Part shown: positions 34,034-42,051 of the stretch, one piece after another
Position numbering within the stretch: position 1 is the stretch's first letter
Layout of the letters: each line of letters opens with the position of its first letter
Assembly: GCA_017627955.1 (NCBI GenBank)
Contig: JAGAFU010000023.1
Location: 1-64,000 of the forward strand
DNA: 64,000 nt
Reading direction: 5' to 3'
DNA from: Bacteroidales bacterium
GTDB taxonomy: Bacteria; Bacteroidota; Bacteroidia; Bacteroidales; UBA932
Notes under the pieces: generated by a model
What the model was told of the DNA's origin: nothing
The model's input: the letters and a program-made list of their open reading frames with translations, nothing else
Databases searched by the model: none
Position numbers and translations under genes: made by a program

Positions 34034-34999
34034 ATGGAATATTCAAAAGACCTTTCGATCATAGTTCCCCTATTCAACGAGGAAGAATCCCTCGGGGAGC
34101 TTCTCGCATGGATTAGGAGCGTGATGAACGCGGGCGGATTTGACTATGAGGTCATTTTCGTGGATGATGGCAGCACTGACGGATCGTGGGCAAAGATCAA
34201 GGAGCTCGCCGAAGGTGACGACAGGATCAAAGGAATATCTTTCCGCCGCAATTACGGCAAGTCAGCCGCCTTGTTCCATGGTTTCGAGAAAGCATGCGGC
34301 AGAGTGGTCTTCACGATGGACGCGGACCTGCAGGATTCTCCGGAGGAAATCCCGGAGATGTACCGGATGGTCACCGAGGATGGCTATGACGTGGTCTCCG
34401 GCTGGAAGCAGCACAGGCAGGATAACAAAGTGACCAAGAACCTGCCCTCTAAACTCTACAACGCCACGGCCAGATGGATCACCGGGATAAAGCTCCATGA
34501 CATGAACTGCGGGCTTAAAGCCTACAGGAACGAGGTGGTCAAGAATATCGAAGTCTATGGTGAGATGCACCGCTACATCCCGTATCTGGCCAAGAACGCC
34601 GGTTTCGGAAAGATAACCGAGAAACCGGTTCATCACCAGAAAAGGAAATTCGGGAAAAGCAAATTCGGGATGGAGAGGTTCGTGAACGGATTCCTCGACC
34701 TTCTCTCGCTTTGGTTCCTGAGCACATTCGGGAAGAAACCCATGCATTTCTTCGGTTTTTCCGGCATGCTGATGTTCCTGGTCGGTTTCGTGATGACAAT
34801 CTGGATCATAATCGCGAAACTTGTCCACCAAGCCCACAACGTACCGTTCAGGGCTGTAACCGACCAGCCTCTGTTCTACCTCGCGCTGGTCGCCGTGATG
34901 TTGGGTGTGATACTGTTCCTCGCCGGTTTCATCTGCGAGTTGATCTCGCGCAACTCACAAGAAAGGAACCGCTACAACGTCAAAGAGACTCTGGAGTAG
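34034..34999 (+). CDS. Family 2 glycosyltransferase (polyprenyl-phosphate glycosyltransferase-like)
   Basis: The 321-residue enzyme has the GT-A fold: IIVPLFNEEESL at the start, VDDGSTDGSW, the DADLQDSPEEIP metal-binding DxD region near residue 95, and the KRKFGKSKFGMERF motif. Two C-terminal transmembrane segments (about 235-260 and 275-300) place it with DPM1/GtrB-like enzymes that transfer a sugar to a lipid phosphate at the inner membrane. The exact sugar is unknown. Its 3' end overlaps the convergent lipoprotein gene by 20 bp. Confidence 0.9.
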   Translation: MEYSKDLSIIVPLFNEEESLGELLAWIRSVMNAGGFDYEVIFVDDGSTDGSWAKIKELAEGDDRIKGISFRRNYGKSAALFHGFEKACGRVVFTMDADLQDSPEEIPEMYRMVTEDGYDVVSGWKQHRQDNKVTKNLPSKLYNATARWITGIKLHDMNCGLKAYRNEVVKNIEVYGEMHRYIPYLAKNAGFGKITEKPVHHQKRKFGKSKFGMERFVNGFLDLLSLWFLSTFGKKPMHFFGFSGMLMFLVGFVMTIWIIIAKLVHQAHNVPFRAVTDQPLFYLALVAVMLGVILFLAGFICELISRNSQERNRYNVKETLE

Positions 35000-35192
35000 C
35001 CTCCTCTTCTGATTCAGCTTCAATCTCCTCGTCCTCAAGCACTTCCGGATTCTCAGGAATTGCTTCCTGCAACTGGGTCTGGTCCCTGGGGATGTCGGCA
35101 TCAGGGATAGCCGGGCCGTAGCATGCCTGGAATATGAAAACAGAGGTGGTCAGCGAGGCTCCCATCAAAAGTTTGAGCAAGAATTTTTTCAT
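34980..35192 (-). CDS. Small acidic lipoprotein
   Basis: From the ATG at 35192 the product is 70 residues: a signal peptide with lipobox (VFIFQAC followed by YGPA), then a short Pro- and Glu-rich tail (IPENPEVLEDEEIEAESE). The CYG.P start resembles small radical SAM-associated Bacteroidales lipoproteins, but no partner lies here. No function can be assigned. It overlaps the convergent glycosyltransferase gene by 20 bp. Confidence 0.55.
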   Translation of the reverse strand: MKKFLLKLLMGASLTTSVFIFQACYGPAIPDADIPRDQTQLQEAIPENPEVLEDEEIEAESEEEATPESL

Positions 35193-35287
35193 GACCGAAA
35201 ATTTTTGTTCATGTGCGAATATACGCGATAAATTCGGAAATAACAGAAAAATTGGCTTTCTTTGATCCTCAAAAAACGAAGCTAACA

Positions 35288-37405
35288 ATGAAAGTCCTCA
35301 AGTTCGGAGCCGGTTTATTCGCTGAAGAAAGCAATCTTTCCAAGATCAAAGCAGTTGTCGATTCCACCCAAGGCGACGCCATTATTGTCGTGCCTGACGG
35401 TTTCCAGAAAAAACTTCAATCCATGGTGACCGGATCCATGACTGTCACTCCGCAGACTTGCCTGGCCGGACATCCGGACATCCTGATGCCCCACGGCGGG
35501 AAATTCATTGTCCCCGGAATAATCCCGGACGGGTTCGCCGCCAGTGAGCTCACAGATCTCCAGATTGGAGCCTCAGACTATCTGGCGAGCTTGATCGCTG
35601 CCACCAATGACGCCGAGAGGCTCGAGATATGGACCGACAAGGACGGCTTCATGACGGCCAATCCTTCAGAAGTCAAGACAGCCTATCTCATCAAAGAGAT
35701 GAGCTACCGGGAAGCCATGGAATTGTGCAACTTCGGAGTTGGCCTTATCTACCCTCCAGCCCTTTTCCCCGTCAACGCCAAAGGAATCCCCACCGTAGTC
35801 AGGAACCTGTTCAACCCTTCCGGCAGCGGAACCACCATCCTCAAGGCCAGCGTAAGCGGAGAAAAGGCCATCAGGGGCGTGTCTTCAATCGACAATGTCA
35901 GCCTCATCACACTGTCCGGAACCTCCATGGCCGGTGTCGTCGGAGTCAACTGCAGGATATTCACGGCATTGGCTCTTGAGAGGATCAGCGCTTTCCTCGT
36001 TTGCCAGTCCGCTTCCGAGACAGGCATCTCAATTGGTGTCAGCTCCAACGACGCGCAGAGGGCCAAGAGCGTGCTGGACTGGACATTCGCCAGGGAAATA
36101 GACAACGGTTCCCTCTCCCCCGTCAAGGTCAAGGACTCTCTCGCTGCCCTTTCGGTCATCGGAGACAATATGAGGAACACTCCGGGAATAGCCGGACAAC
36201 TCTTCGCCACCTTGGGCAGGAACGGCATCAGCGTCAGCGCTTTCGCTCAAGACGCTTCCGAATCCAACATCTCCTTTATAGTTGACCGGAGTCAGCTCCG
36301 GAAGTCCCTCAACGTCATCCACGACAGCTTCTTCCTGTCCGAATACCAGGAGCTCAATCTCTTCCTGTGCGGAATCGGGACTGTCGGCAGCAGGCTCATC
36401 ACCCAGATCCAGAGCCAGAGGCAGAAACTGATGGAAGAGCACAACCTCAAGATAAACGTGGTCGGGATCGCGAGGAGCGTGAAGGGCGTTTTCAACCGGG
36501 ACGGGATCGACCTGGACAACTGGAGAGAGTCACTCGAGAATGGCATGCCCCTGACGACCGCCAAGCTCAGGGACGAGATCATCGGAATGAATATATTCAA
36601 CTCAGTCTTTGTAGACTGCACCGCCAGCGCCGAGATCGCCGCCCTCTACGAGGACTTCCTGAGCCGAGGAATATCAGTTGTGGCCGCCAACAAGATAGCA
36701 GCCTCCTCTGACTACTCCAACTACAAGAGGCTCAAGGACATATCCCGTCAAAGAGGAGTCAAGTACCTTTTTGAGACGAATGTGGGCGCTGGGCTTCCCA
36801 TCATCGGTACAATCAACGATCTTCGCAACAGCGGCGACCGCATCCTGAAAATGGAGGCCGTTGTCAGCGGTACCCTGAATTTCATATTCAACACTCTTTC
36901 CGCCGACATTCCCTTCAGCCAGACGGTCAGGATGGCCAAGGAGCAAGGTTTCTCCGAGCCCGATCCCAGAGTCGACCTTTCCGGGACCGACGTCATCAGG
37001 AAGCTTGTCATCCTCTCAAGGGAGGCTGGCTATCAGGTCAACATGGAAGATGTCCAGGCCAATCTTTTCATCCCCGAATCATTCTTCGACTGCAGCCTGG
37101 ACGAGTTCTGGGCGAAGCTTCCACAACTTGACGAGAAGTTCGAGGCCGAACGGAAGAGGCTCCAGGCGGAAGGCAAGAGATGGAGATTCGTGGCCGTCAA
37201 TGACAATGGCAAGTGTTCCATATCGCTCAGAGAGATCCCGATGCAGCACTCATTCTATGTCCTGGACGGGTCGAACAACATCATTCTCCTCACGACTGAG
37301 CGCTACAACAAGCACCCCATGCTCATCCAGGGATACGGAGCCGGGGCGGACGTGACCGCGGCCGGAGTCTTCGCCGACATAATGAGCATAGCGAATATCA
37401 GATGA
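35288..37405 (+). CDS. thrA: ThrA-type aspartokinase/homoserine dehydrogenase with degenerate kinase domain
   Basis: The 705-residue protein has the order kinase (1-245), ACT domains (about 250-350), homoserine dehydrogenase (about 355-705). The dehydrogenase is intact: NAD(P)-binding CGIGTVGSRL near 360, DCTASAEIA, ETNVGAGLPIIGT, SGTLNFIFN and DPRVDLSGTDVIRK. The kinase half is shortened, and the catalytic KFGGTS motif reads KFGAGLF, though DYLASLIAA and YREAMELCNFG remain. It should reduce aspartate semialdehyde to homoserine but probably cannot phosphorylate aspartate; the ACT region suggests retained feedback control. Start chosen at the ATG before KVLKFG. Confidence 0.88.
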   Translation: MKVLKFGAGLFAEESNLSKIKAVVDSTQGDAIIVVPDGFQKKLQSMVTGSMTVTPQTCLAGHPDILMPHGGKFIVPGIIPDGFAASELTDLQIGASDYLASLIAATNDAERLEIWTDKDGFMTANPSEVKTAYLIKEMSYREAMELCNFGVGLIYPPALFPVNAKGIPTVVRNLFNPSGSGTTILKASVSGEKAIRGVSSIDNVSLITLSGTSMAGVVGVNCRIFTALALERISAFLVCQSASETGISIGVSSNDAQRAKSVLDWTFAREIDNGSLSPVKVKDSLAALSVIGDNMRNTPGIAGQLFATLGRNGISVSAFAQDASESNISFIVDRSQLRKSLNVIHDSFFLSEYQELNLFLCGIGTVGSRLITQIQSQRQKLMEEHNLKINVVGIARSVKGVFNRDGIDLDNWRESLENGMPLTTAKLRDEIIGMNIFNSVFVDCTASAEIAALYEDFLSRGISVVAANKIAASSDYSNYKRLKDISRQRGVKYLFETNVGAGLPIIGTINDLRNSGDRILKMEAVVSGTLNFIFNTLSADIPFSQTVRMAKEQGFSEPDPRVDLSGTDVIRKLVILSREAGYQVNMEDVQANLFIPESFFDCSLDEFWAKLPQLDEKFEAERKRLQAEGKRWRFVAVNDNGKCSISLREIPMQHSFYVLDGSNNIILLTTERYNKHPMLIQGYGAGADVTAAGVFADIMSIANIR

Positions 37406-37406
37406 T

Positions 37407-37850
37407 ATGAAAATCATCCGAAACATCCTCATCGCCGCGCTCATCATCGCCCCATGCCTGATCTCTATCAAGATGGGCATGAAAACCCGTCAATATGAGG
37501 TCACTATAGACAGTCTCTCGAACGTGATCGGCGGGAATCTCAGGGCGATAGACTCCTTGAAGACCATTCAGGACAACGAGATCCACATGAGGGATTCCCT
37601 TGATGACATGGTGGACAGGAGACTGGGCGATGTCGCTTCCGAAGCCACGATCGTTATCGACACGACCCTGGACGAGAATGTGGCGAGAATGGAGGTGAAC
37701 AGGCGACTTGCCTTGGAAGGATGGGTAGACTCGATAACCGAGCCCTTCCCAGAGGGAGTCTCAGCCCATGTCAGGCTACGCTTCATCCGCTCCAAGGCAC
37801 AGAGGCTGGAGCGGCTGGAGCAAATTATCTCAAACAAATTCCGGAAATAA
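37407..37850 (+). CDS. Hypothetical secreted or membrane-anchored protein
   Basis: The 147-residue protein starts with one hydrophobic segment (about 5-22), then a charged helical region (SLSNVIGGNLRAIDSLKTIQDNEI) that could form a coiled coil, and a C-terminal domain with VDSITEPFPEGVSAHVRLRF. I do not recognise it. It starts 1 bp after the thrA stop, so it is probably co-transcribed with it. Confidence 0.5.
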   Translation: MKIIRNILIAALIIAPCLISIKMGMKTRQYEVTIDSLSNVIGGNLRAIDSLKTIQDNEIHMRDSLDDMVDRRLGDVASEATIVIDTTLDENVARMEVNRRLALEGWVDSITEPFPEGVSAHVRLRFIRSKAQRLERLEQIISNKFRK

Positions 37851-37853
37851 GAT

Positions 37854-38525
37854 CTAGCGGATGACCTTCATGAGGGCCTCTTCCATGAGCTTGTAGCCGG
37901 CCAGGTTAGGGTGCACCGAGTCACCGGAGAGATCGGTACGAGTCTCACCGTTGGCGTCGGCAAGGACCGTGGCGTAATCAACCACCTTGTAGTGTTTCGC
38001 CTTGGCATATTCCTTAATCATGGCATTCAGTTTGGCGACCTGCTCTTTGGTGTCCTTGATCGCCGGACGCCAGCGGATGTACGCGGAAGGAACAAGGGTG
38101 CAGAGCACGGGCTTGATCTTGTTGGCCTTGGCTATCTCGCACATCGAGACGATGTTGCCGAAGGTGTCCTCGAGGGAGATGTAACCATTGTTGCGCGCGA
38201 TGTCGTTGATTCCGGCGAGGATGACGACATATTTGGGATGATGATCAACCACATCCCTGCGGAACCTCACGACCATGTGAGAGGTAACCTGGCCGCTGAT
38301 GCCTCGGCCGAGAAGGTTGTTCTGCTTGAAGAAGTCAGGATCCTGGCTGAACCATCCGTCTGTAATGGAGTCACCCATAAGGACGGCAAGCGGCTTGGCC
38401 GTAACCTCTGAATTGGCTTGTGAATAACGTTTGAAGTTTGCCCAATCATTGTCGGGAAGGTCCTGGGCGAGTGCCGTGAAGGCGCACAGGAATGCGGCGA
38501 GGGCCGCGATGATCACTTTTTTCAT
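37854..38525 (-). CDS. SGNH/GDSL-family esterase, secreted
   Basis: The 223-residue protein has a signal peptide (ending ...ALAQDL). The four SGNH blocks are visible: MGDSITDGW (Ser nucleophile) near 52, GRGISGQVT (Gly), LAGINDIARN (Asn), and GDSVHPNLAGY (Asp-His) near the end. Such enzymes remove acetyl or acyl groups from carbohydrates. It may serve the surrounding glycosidases. It ends 4 bp from the convergent 37407 gene. Confidence 0.88.
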   Translation of the reverse strand: MKKVIIAALAAFLCAFTALAQDLPDNDWANFKRYSQANSEVTAKPLAVLMGDSITDGWFSQDPDFFKQNNLLGRGISGQVTSHMVVRFRRDVVDHHPKYVVILAGINDIARNNGYISLEDTFGNIVSMCEIAKANKIKPVLCTLVPSAYIRWRPAIKDTKEQVAKLNAMIKEYAKAKHYKVVDYATVLADANGETRTDLSGDSVHPNLAGYKLMEEALMKVIR

Positions 38526-38535
38526 AATAGTGTTA

Positions 38536-39288
38536 TCAATTCTTTTGTGTAAATATACGAATAAAATCCTTCAGTTGTCCAGGGGTGTCGGCAATAGCGT
38601 CCGCTATTTCGAGATCCGCTCTCGGCCGGAACCCCCACGACACCGCTATCGCCGGAATCCCGGCGTTCCTCGCCGTCCTGATATCCGTCCCCGAATCCCC
38701 TACCATCACAGCGGCAGTCTGAGGCGGCAAGGTCGATTCCGACGACCATTTACCCGGATAGGGCGCGAAGCGCAGGGAGGCGGGATCGGGCCTTGCCGCC
38801 TCTAAACCAACTGAATCGACACCGGCGGCGATGGCGAGGCGAATGACTTCGGGATCGGGCTTGAGGGGCAGTCCTGGAGCATTGCCCAGAATCTTGACAA
38901 ACGGAATGTCGGAGAAAAAGCGCCGGATAAGTGCCTCAGTGCCAGCCTGGAACTTATTGGATGCCACAGCCAGCCTGACTCCTTCCGACGAAAGCTCCCG
39001 CAGCAACTCATGAATACCTGGATACGGCCTCGAAAGCACATCGATATGCGCCGTATAATACTCCACGAATCTCCCGAGGGCGATGTCTATAACTTCCTCC
39101 GAAGAACCTTCCGGCAAAGCCCTGGTCACAAGGTTCCTAATCCCATGACCCACCATATTCCTGTACTCATCAACAGTGTGCCCGGGAAATCCTCCCAGGC
39201 ATAAAGCATGCTCCACAGCTGCTGACAGGTCCCCTATCGTGTCGATAAGGGTACCATCCAAGTCAAAAATGACCATATTCACATCCAT
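38536..39288 (-). CDS. HAD hydrolase, phosphoglycolate phosphatase-like
   Basis: The 250-residue protein has HAD motif I FDLDGTLIDT near residue 8, motif II ASNKFQ (with the conserved Asn in place of T/S-type) near 106, and VGDSGTDIRTARNAG for motifs III/IV. A four-helix cap follows motif I. The layout is that of phosphoglycolate phosphatases and beta-phosphoglucomutase-like phosphatases. The substrate is not certain. An insertion of about 25 residues (SLRFAPYPGKWSSES) precedes motif III. Confidence 0.82.
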   Translation of the reverse strand: MDVNMVIFDLDGTLIDTIGDLSAAVEHALCLGGFPGHTVDEYRNMVGHGIRNLVTRALPEGSSEEVIDIALGRFVEYYTAHIDVLSRPYPGIHELLRELSSEGVRLAVASNKFQAGTEALIRRFFSDIPFVKILGNAPGLPLKPDPEVIRLAIAAGVDSVGLEAARPDPASLRFAPYPGKWSSESTLPPQTAAVMVGDSGTDIRTARNAGIPAIAVSWGFRPRADLEIADAIADTPGQLKDFIRIFTQKN

Positions 39289-39324
39289 ACCGACCGCGAA
39301 AATACTAAATCCAGAGATTTTCGT

Positions 39325-39332
39325 TATATTTG
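39325..39332 (+). promoter_or_regulatory. -7 box upstream of the symporter operon
   Basis: TATATTTG matches the TAnnTTTG consensus 25 bp upstream of the symporter start; no clear -33 element is present. Confidence 0.45.
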
Positions 39333-39357
39333 ATAACGCTAAAACCGGTTCCCAACA

Positions 39358-40521
39358 ATGAAAAAAATCAGATTCGGACTGTTCGCCAAGGTCATTGTCG
39401 CCATAGTCTGCGGAGCACTTCTGGGGCTAGTCGCGCCAGATGCCCTGGTGCGCGTCCTGAAGACATTCAACGTACTGTTCGCCCAGATCCTGAAGTTCAT
39501 CATTCCCCTGCTGATCCTCGGACTGGTCACCCCCGCGATCGCCAATGTTGGGAAGAAAGCGGGTAAGATGCTCATGGCTGTCATCGCAATAGCCTACCTC
39601 TCAACGATCTGCTCCGGATTCTTCGCACATGTTTGCTCCTCGAACCTTTTCCCACATTACCTTCAAGCCGGAGAATTGTCCGCTGAAGCCCTGTCCGCCA
39701 AGGAGTTCCAGCCTTATCTCGACTTGAAGATCACGCCTGTCTGCGACATCCTGACTGCCCTTCTGCTTTCCTTCATGTTAGGAATAGGCATCATATTCAC
39801 AGGTTCCACGCCCCTCAAGAAGGCATTCGATGACTTTGGCGAGATCATCAAGCTGACCATCGAGAAAGTGATTATCCCGATGCTTCCGCTCTACATCTTC
39901 ACTATGATCTGCGAGATGGGAGCCCGGGGAGTCATCGGAGTGGTGCTCGGATCCGGATTCAAGATCATCCTGACCGGCTTCGCACTTACCATCGTGTTCC
40001 TGGTGATCCAGTACTGCATCGCAGGGATCATAGCCGGCAAGAACCCTTTCAAATGCCTCTGGAACATGGTTCCGGCGTACTTGACGGCATTCTCTATCTG
40101 CTCTTCCTCCGCGGCGATCCCCATGACCTCAGCCTGCACCCGCAAGAACGGAGTGCGAGATGACATCGTGGACTTCACTATTCCTCTATGCTCGACCGTA
40201 CACATGTGCGGATCGACAATCAAGCTCGCCGCCTCGGCGATAGCGGTCGCCTACCTCACTGGCACCCCGATTCCTTTCGCCGTTTATGTCAACTTCGTCC
40301 TTCTCCAAGGAATAGCGGCGGTGGCCGCTCCGGGAGTGATGGGAGGAGTCCTGATGGCCTCGATCGGTCTGCTGGAGTCCGTGATGGGATTCTCCCCGGA
40401 CCAGACCGCCTTGGTCATGACTCTTTACCTCGCGTTGGACGGCTACGGCCCCGGGTGCAATGTGACAGGTGATGGCGCGATAGCCCTTGTTATAGATAAG
40501 TTCTTCGGTAAAGATAAATAA
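39358..40521 (+). CDS. Dicarboxylate/amino acid:cation symporter (DAACS family)
   Basis: The 387-residue membrane protein has eight hydrophobic segments and two re-entrant loops. Family motifs: the serine-rich SICSSSAAIPMT loop near 245 and LALDGYGPGCNVTGDGAIALVIDKFF at the C-terminus (the N.TGD box binds substrate and Na+). Members import glutamate, aspartate, serine/threonine or C4-dicarboxylates. The exact solute is not clear. The stop codon abuts the nitrilase start, so the genes form an operon. Confidence 0.9.
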   Translation: MKKIRFGLFAKVIVAIVCGALLGLVAPDALVRVLKTFNVLFAQILKFIIPLLILGLVTPAIANVGKKAGKMLMAVIAIAYLSTICSGFFAHVCSSNLFPHYLQAGELSAEALSAKEFQPYLDLKITPVCDILTALLLSFMLGIGIIFTGSTPLKKAFDDFGEIIKLTIEKVIIPMLPLYIFTMICEMGARGVIGVVLGSGFKIILTGFALTIVFLVIQYCIAGIIAGKNPFKCLWNMVPAYLTAFSICSSSAAIPMTSACTRKNGVRDDIVDFTIPLCSTVHMCGSTIKLAASAIAVAYLTGTPIPFAVYVNFVLLQGIAAVAAPGVMGGVLMASIGLLESVMGFSPDQTALVMTLYLALDGYGPGCNVTGDGAIALVIDKFFGKDK

Positions 40522-42033
40522 ATGAATATGAAAAGATTACTCATCCTGGCGATAAGCCTTGCCGCTGTAGCGCTTCCCTCTTTCGGCGCTCCGATGAAGG
40601 CCCGTGTCATCCAGCAACCCTTCTCCCTCGACCGCCAAGGCCTTGACGCTTGCTTCGAATGGACCATGGAAGAGCTCAGGAAATGTGACGAATCCCTCGA
40701 CATCATCGTGCTGCCGGAGTTCTGTGAGGTTCCAGGCAACACGACCTCAAGGGAAGACTTTCTTGAGACCTCGAGGCGCAACGGCCCTGAAATACTCAAG
40801 CTCTGCGCCGAGACCGCAAAGCGTTGTAACTCACTGATTTTCGCCGGAGTCGTAGACACCAGCTTGGAGGTCCCGAGAAACGCAATGTACGTCTTCGACA
40901 GGAACGGGGAGATCATCGGTGAATATTTCAAGGAGCACCTCACAAGGGGCGAGTGGGACAAGCTCGACATGAGGTACACCCAGGAATGGACGCAGCCTTA
41001 TATTCTTGACATAGAAGGGGTTCGCTACGCTTTCATGACCTGCTACGACTTCTATTTCTACGAGAATTACTCCAACATCGCACGTTGGAAGCCGGATGTC
41101 ATTGTCGGAGTCTCGCACCAGCGCAGCGACACATTCCGGGCGTTGGACATCATCAACACCTTCTGCGCCTACAACACCGGAGCCTATCTCGTCAGGGCAT
41201 CGGTCTCAATGGGACTCGCCTCCGAACTCGGCGGCTGCTCATGCGTCGTCGCCCCTACAGGGGAAATACTCGGCACCCTCCGTTCTGAGGTGGCCAGCCT
41301 GGACGTGACCTTCGACCCCAAGAAGAAATACCTTAAGCCGGCCGGCTATGGCAATCCGCCAGCGCTTCACTCCGAGTACATTGAGATCGGCCGCAGACCA
41401 TGGAAATACCGTCCCGGCGGCGGGGCTATCGTTCCTCCTTTCGACGAGGCGCCCGCCAAGAGGCTCTGCGCGGTTGACGGCCTTTCATCCCTCGCTTCCG
41501 AGAGCCTTCTCGGGGCCCTCGGTGCCGCGGCGGCAGTCGGAGCTTCTGAAATATCATTCGCTGTCAGCCCCACGGAAAACAGTTTCAAAGCCCTCGGCGA
41601 AATCCTGAGAAAACTTTCCTGCCATGCGATAATGAATATCCATCTTGACGGGAAGGCGTGGAGCATTGAAAGCATCAGGGAACTCCTCACCAACATATTC
41701 GTTTACGACGCCCTCGGACATGTCTATCTTACTTCTTCCGACAAAGCGACTCTCGCAGCCCTGAAAGAGACAGGAACCAAGATTCCGCTGTGCCTCGCTG
41801 GTAAAGAAGGCAAGGACATCGTCGATGAGGCCGCTTCTATCGGCTGCGCCGCCATTGAGCTTCCTGCCGGGCTCATTGACGCTGAGATCGCCCGGAAAGC
41901 CGGGGAAAAAGGCTTGAGAGTAGGAGCGGTCGCCGGAACGAATGACGAGGCCGCCAAAGCTCTGGAGGCGGGTGCCCAAACCATCCTGACCGGAGATTAT
42001 CTGGCGCTAACAAAATCCACCGGCCTGAAATAG
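40522..42033 (+). CDS. Secreted nitrilase-family amidase fused to a degenerate GDPD-like domain
   Basis: The 503-residue protein starts with a signal peptide (ending LPSFGAP). Residues 25-290 are a carbon-nitrogen hydrolase with the triad Glu66 (VLPEFCEVPG), Lys137 (EYFKEHL) and Cys174 (FMTCYDFYF). Residues 315-503 resemble a glycerophosphodiester phosphodiesterase TIM barrel (GADxIE-type GASEISFAV; C-terminal KALEAGAQTILTGDY), but the HRG and PEN catalytic motifs read VDG and ASE. It likely hydrolyses an amide or nitrile outside the cytoplasm; the barrel may bind only. It is translationally adjacent to the symporter, suggesting the two handle a common product. Confidence 0.78.
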   Translation: MNMKRLLILAISLAAVALPSFGAPMKARVIQQPFSLDRQGLDACFEWTMEELRKCDESLDIIVLPEFCEVPGNTTSREDFLETSRRNGPEILKLCAETAKRCNSLIFAGVVDTSLEVPRNAMYVFDRNGEIIGEYFKEHLTRGEWDKLDMRYTQEWTQPYILDIEGVRYAFMTCYDFYFYENYSNIARWKPDVIVGVSHQRSDTFRALDIINTFCAYNTGAYLVRASVSMGLASELGGCSCVVAPTGEILGTLRSEVASLDVTFDPKKKYLKPAGYGNPPALHSEYIEIGRRPWKYRPGGGAIVPPFDEAPAKRLCAVDGLSSLASESLLGALGAAAAVGASEISFAVSPTENSFKALGEILRKLSCHAIMNIHLDGKAWSIESIRELLTNIFVYDALGHVYLTSSDKATLAALKETGTKIPLCLAGKEGKDIVDEAASIGCAAIELPAGLIDAEIARKAGEKGLRVGAVAGTNDEAAKALEAGAQTILTGDYLALTKSTGLK

Positions 42034-42051
42034 AACTATTTCCGAATAGAT

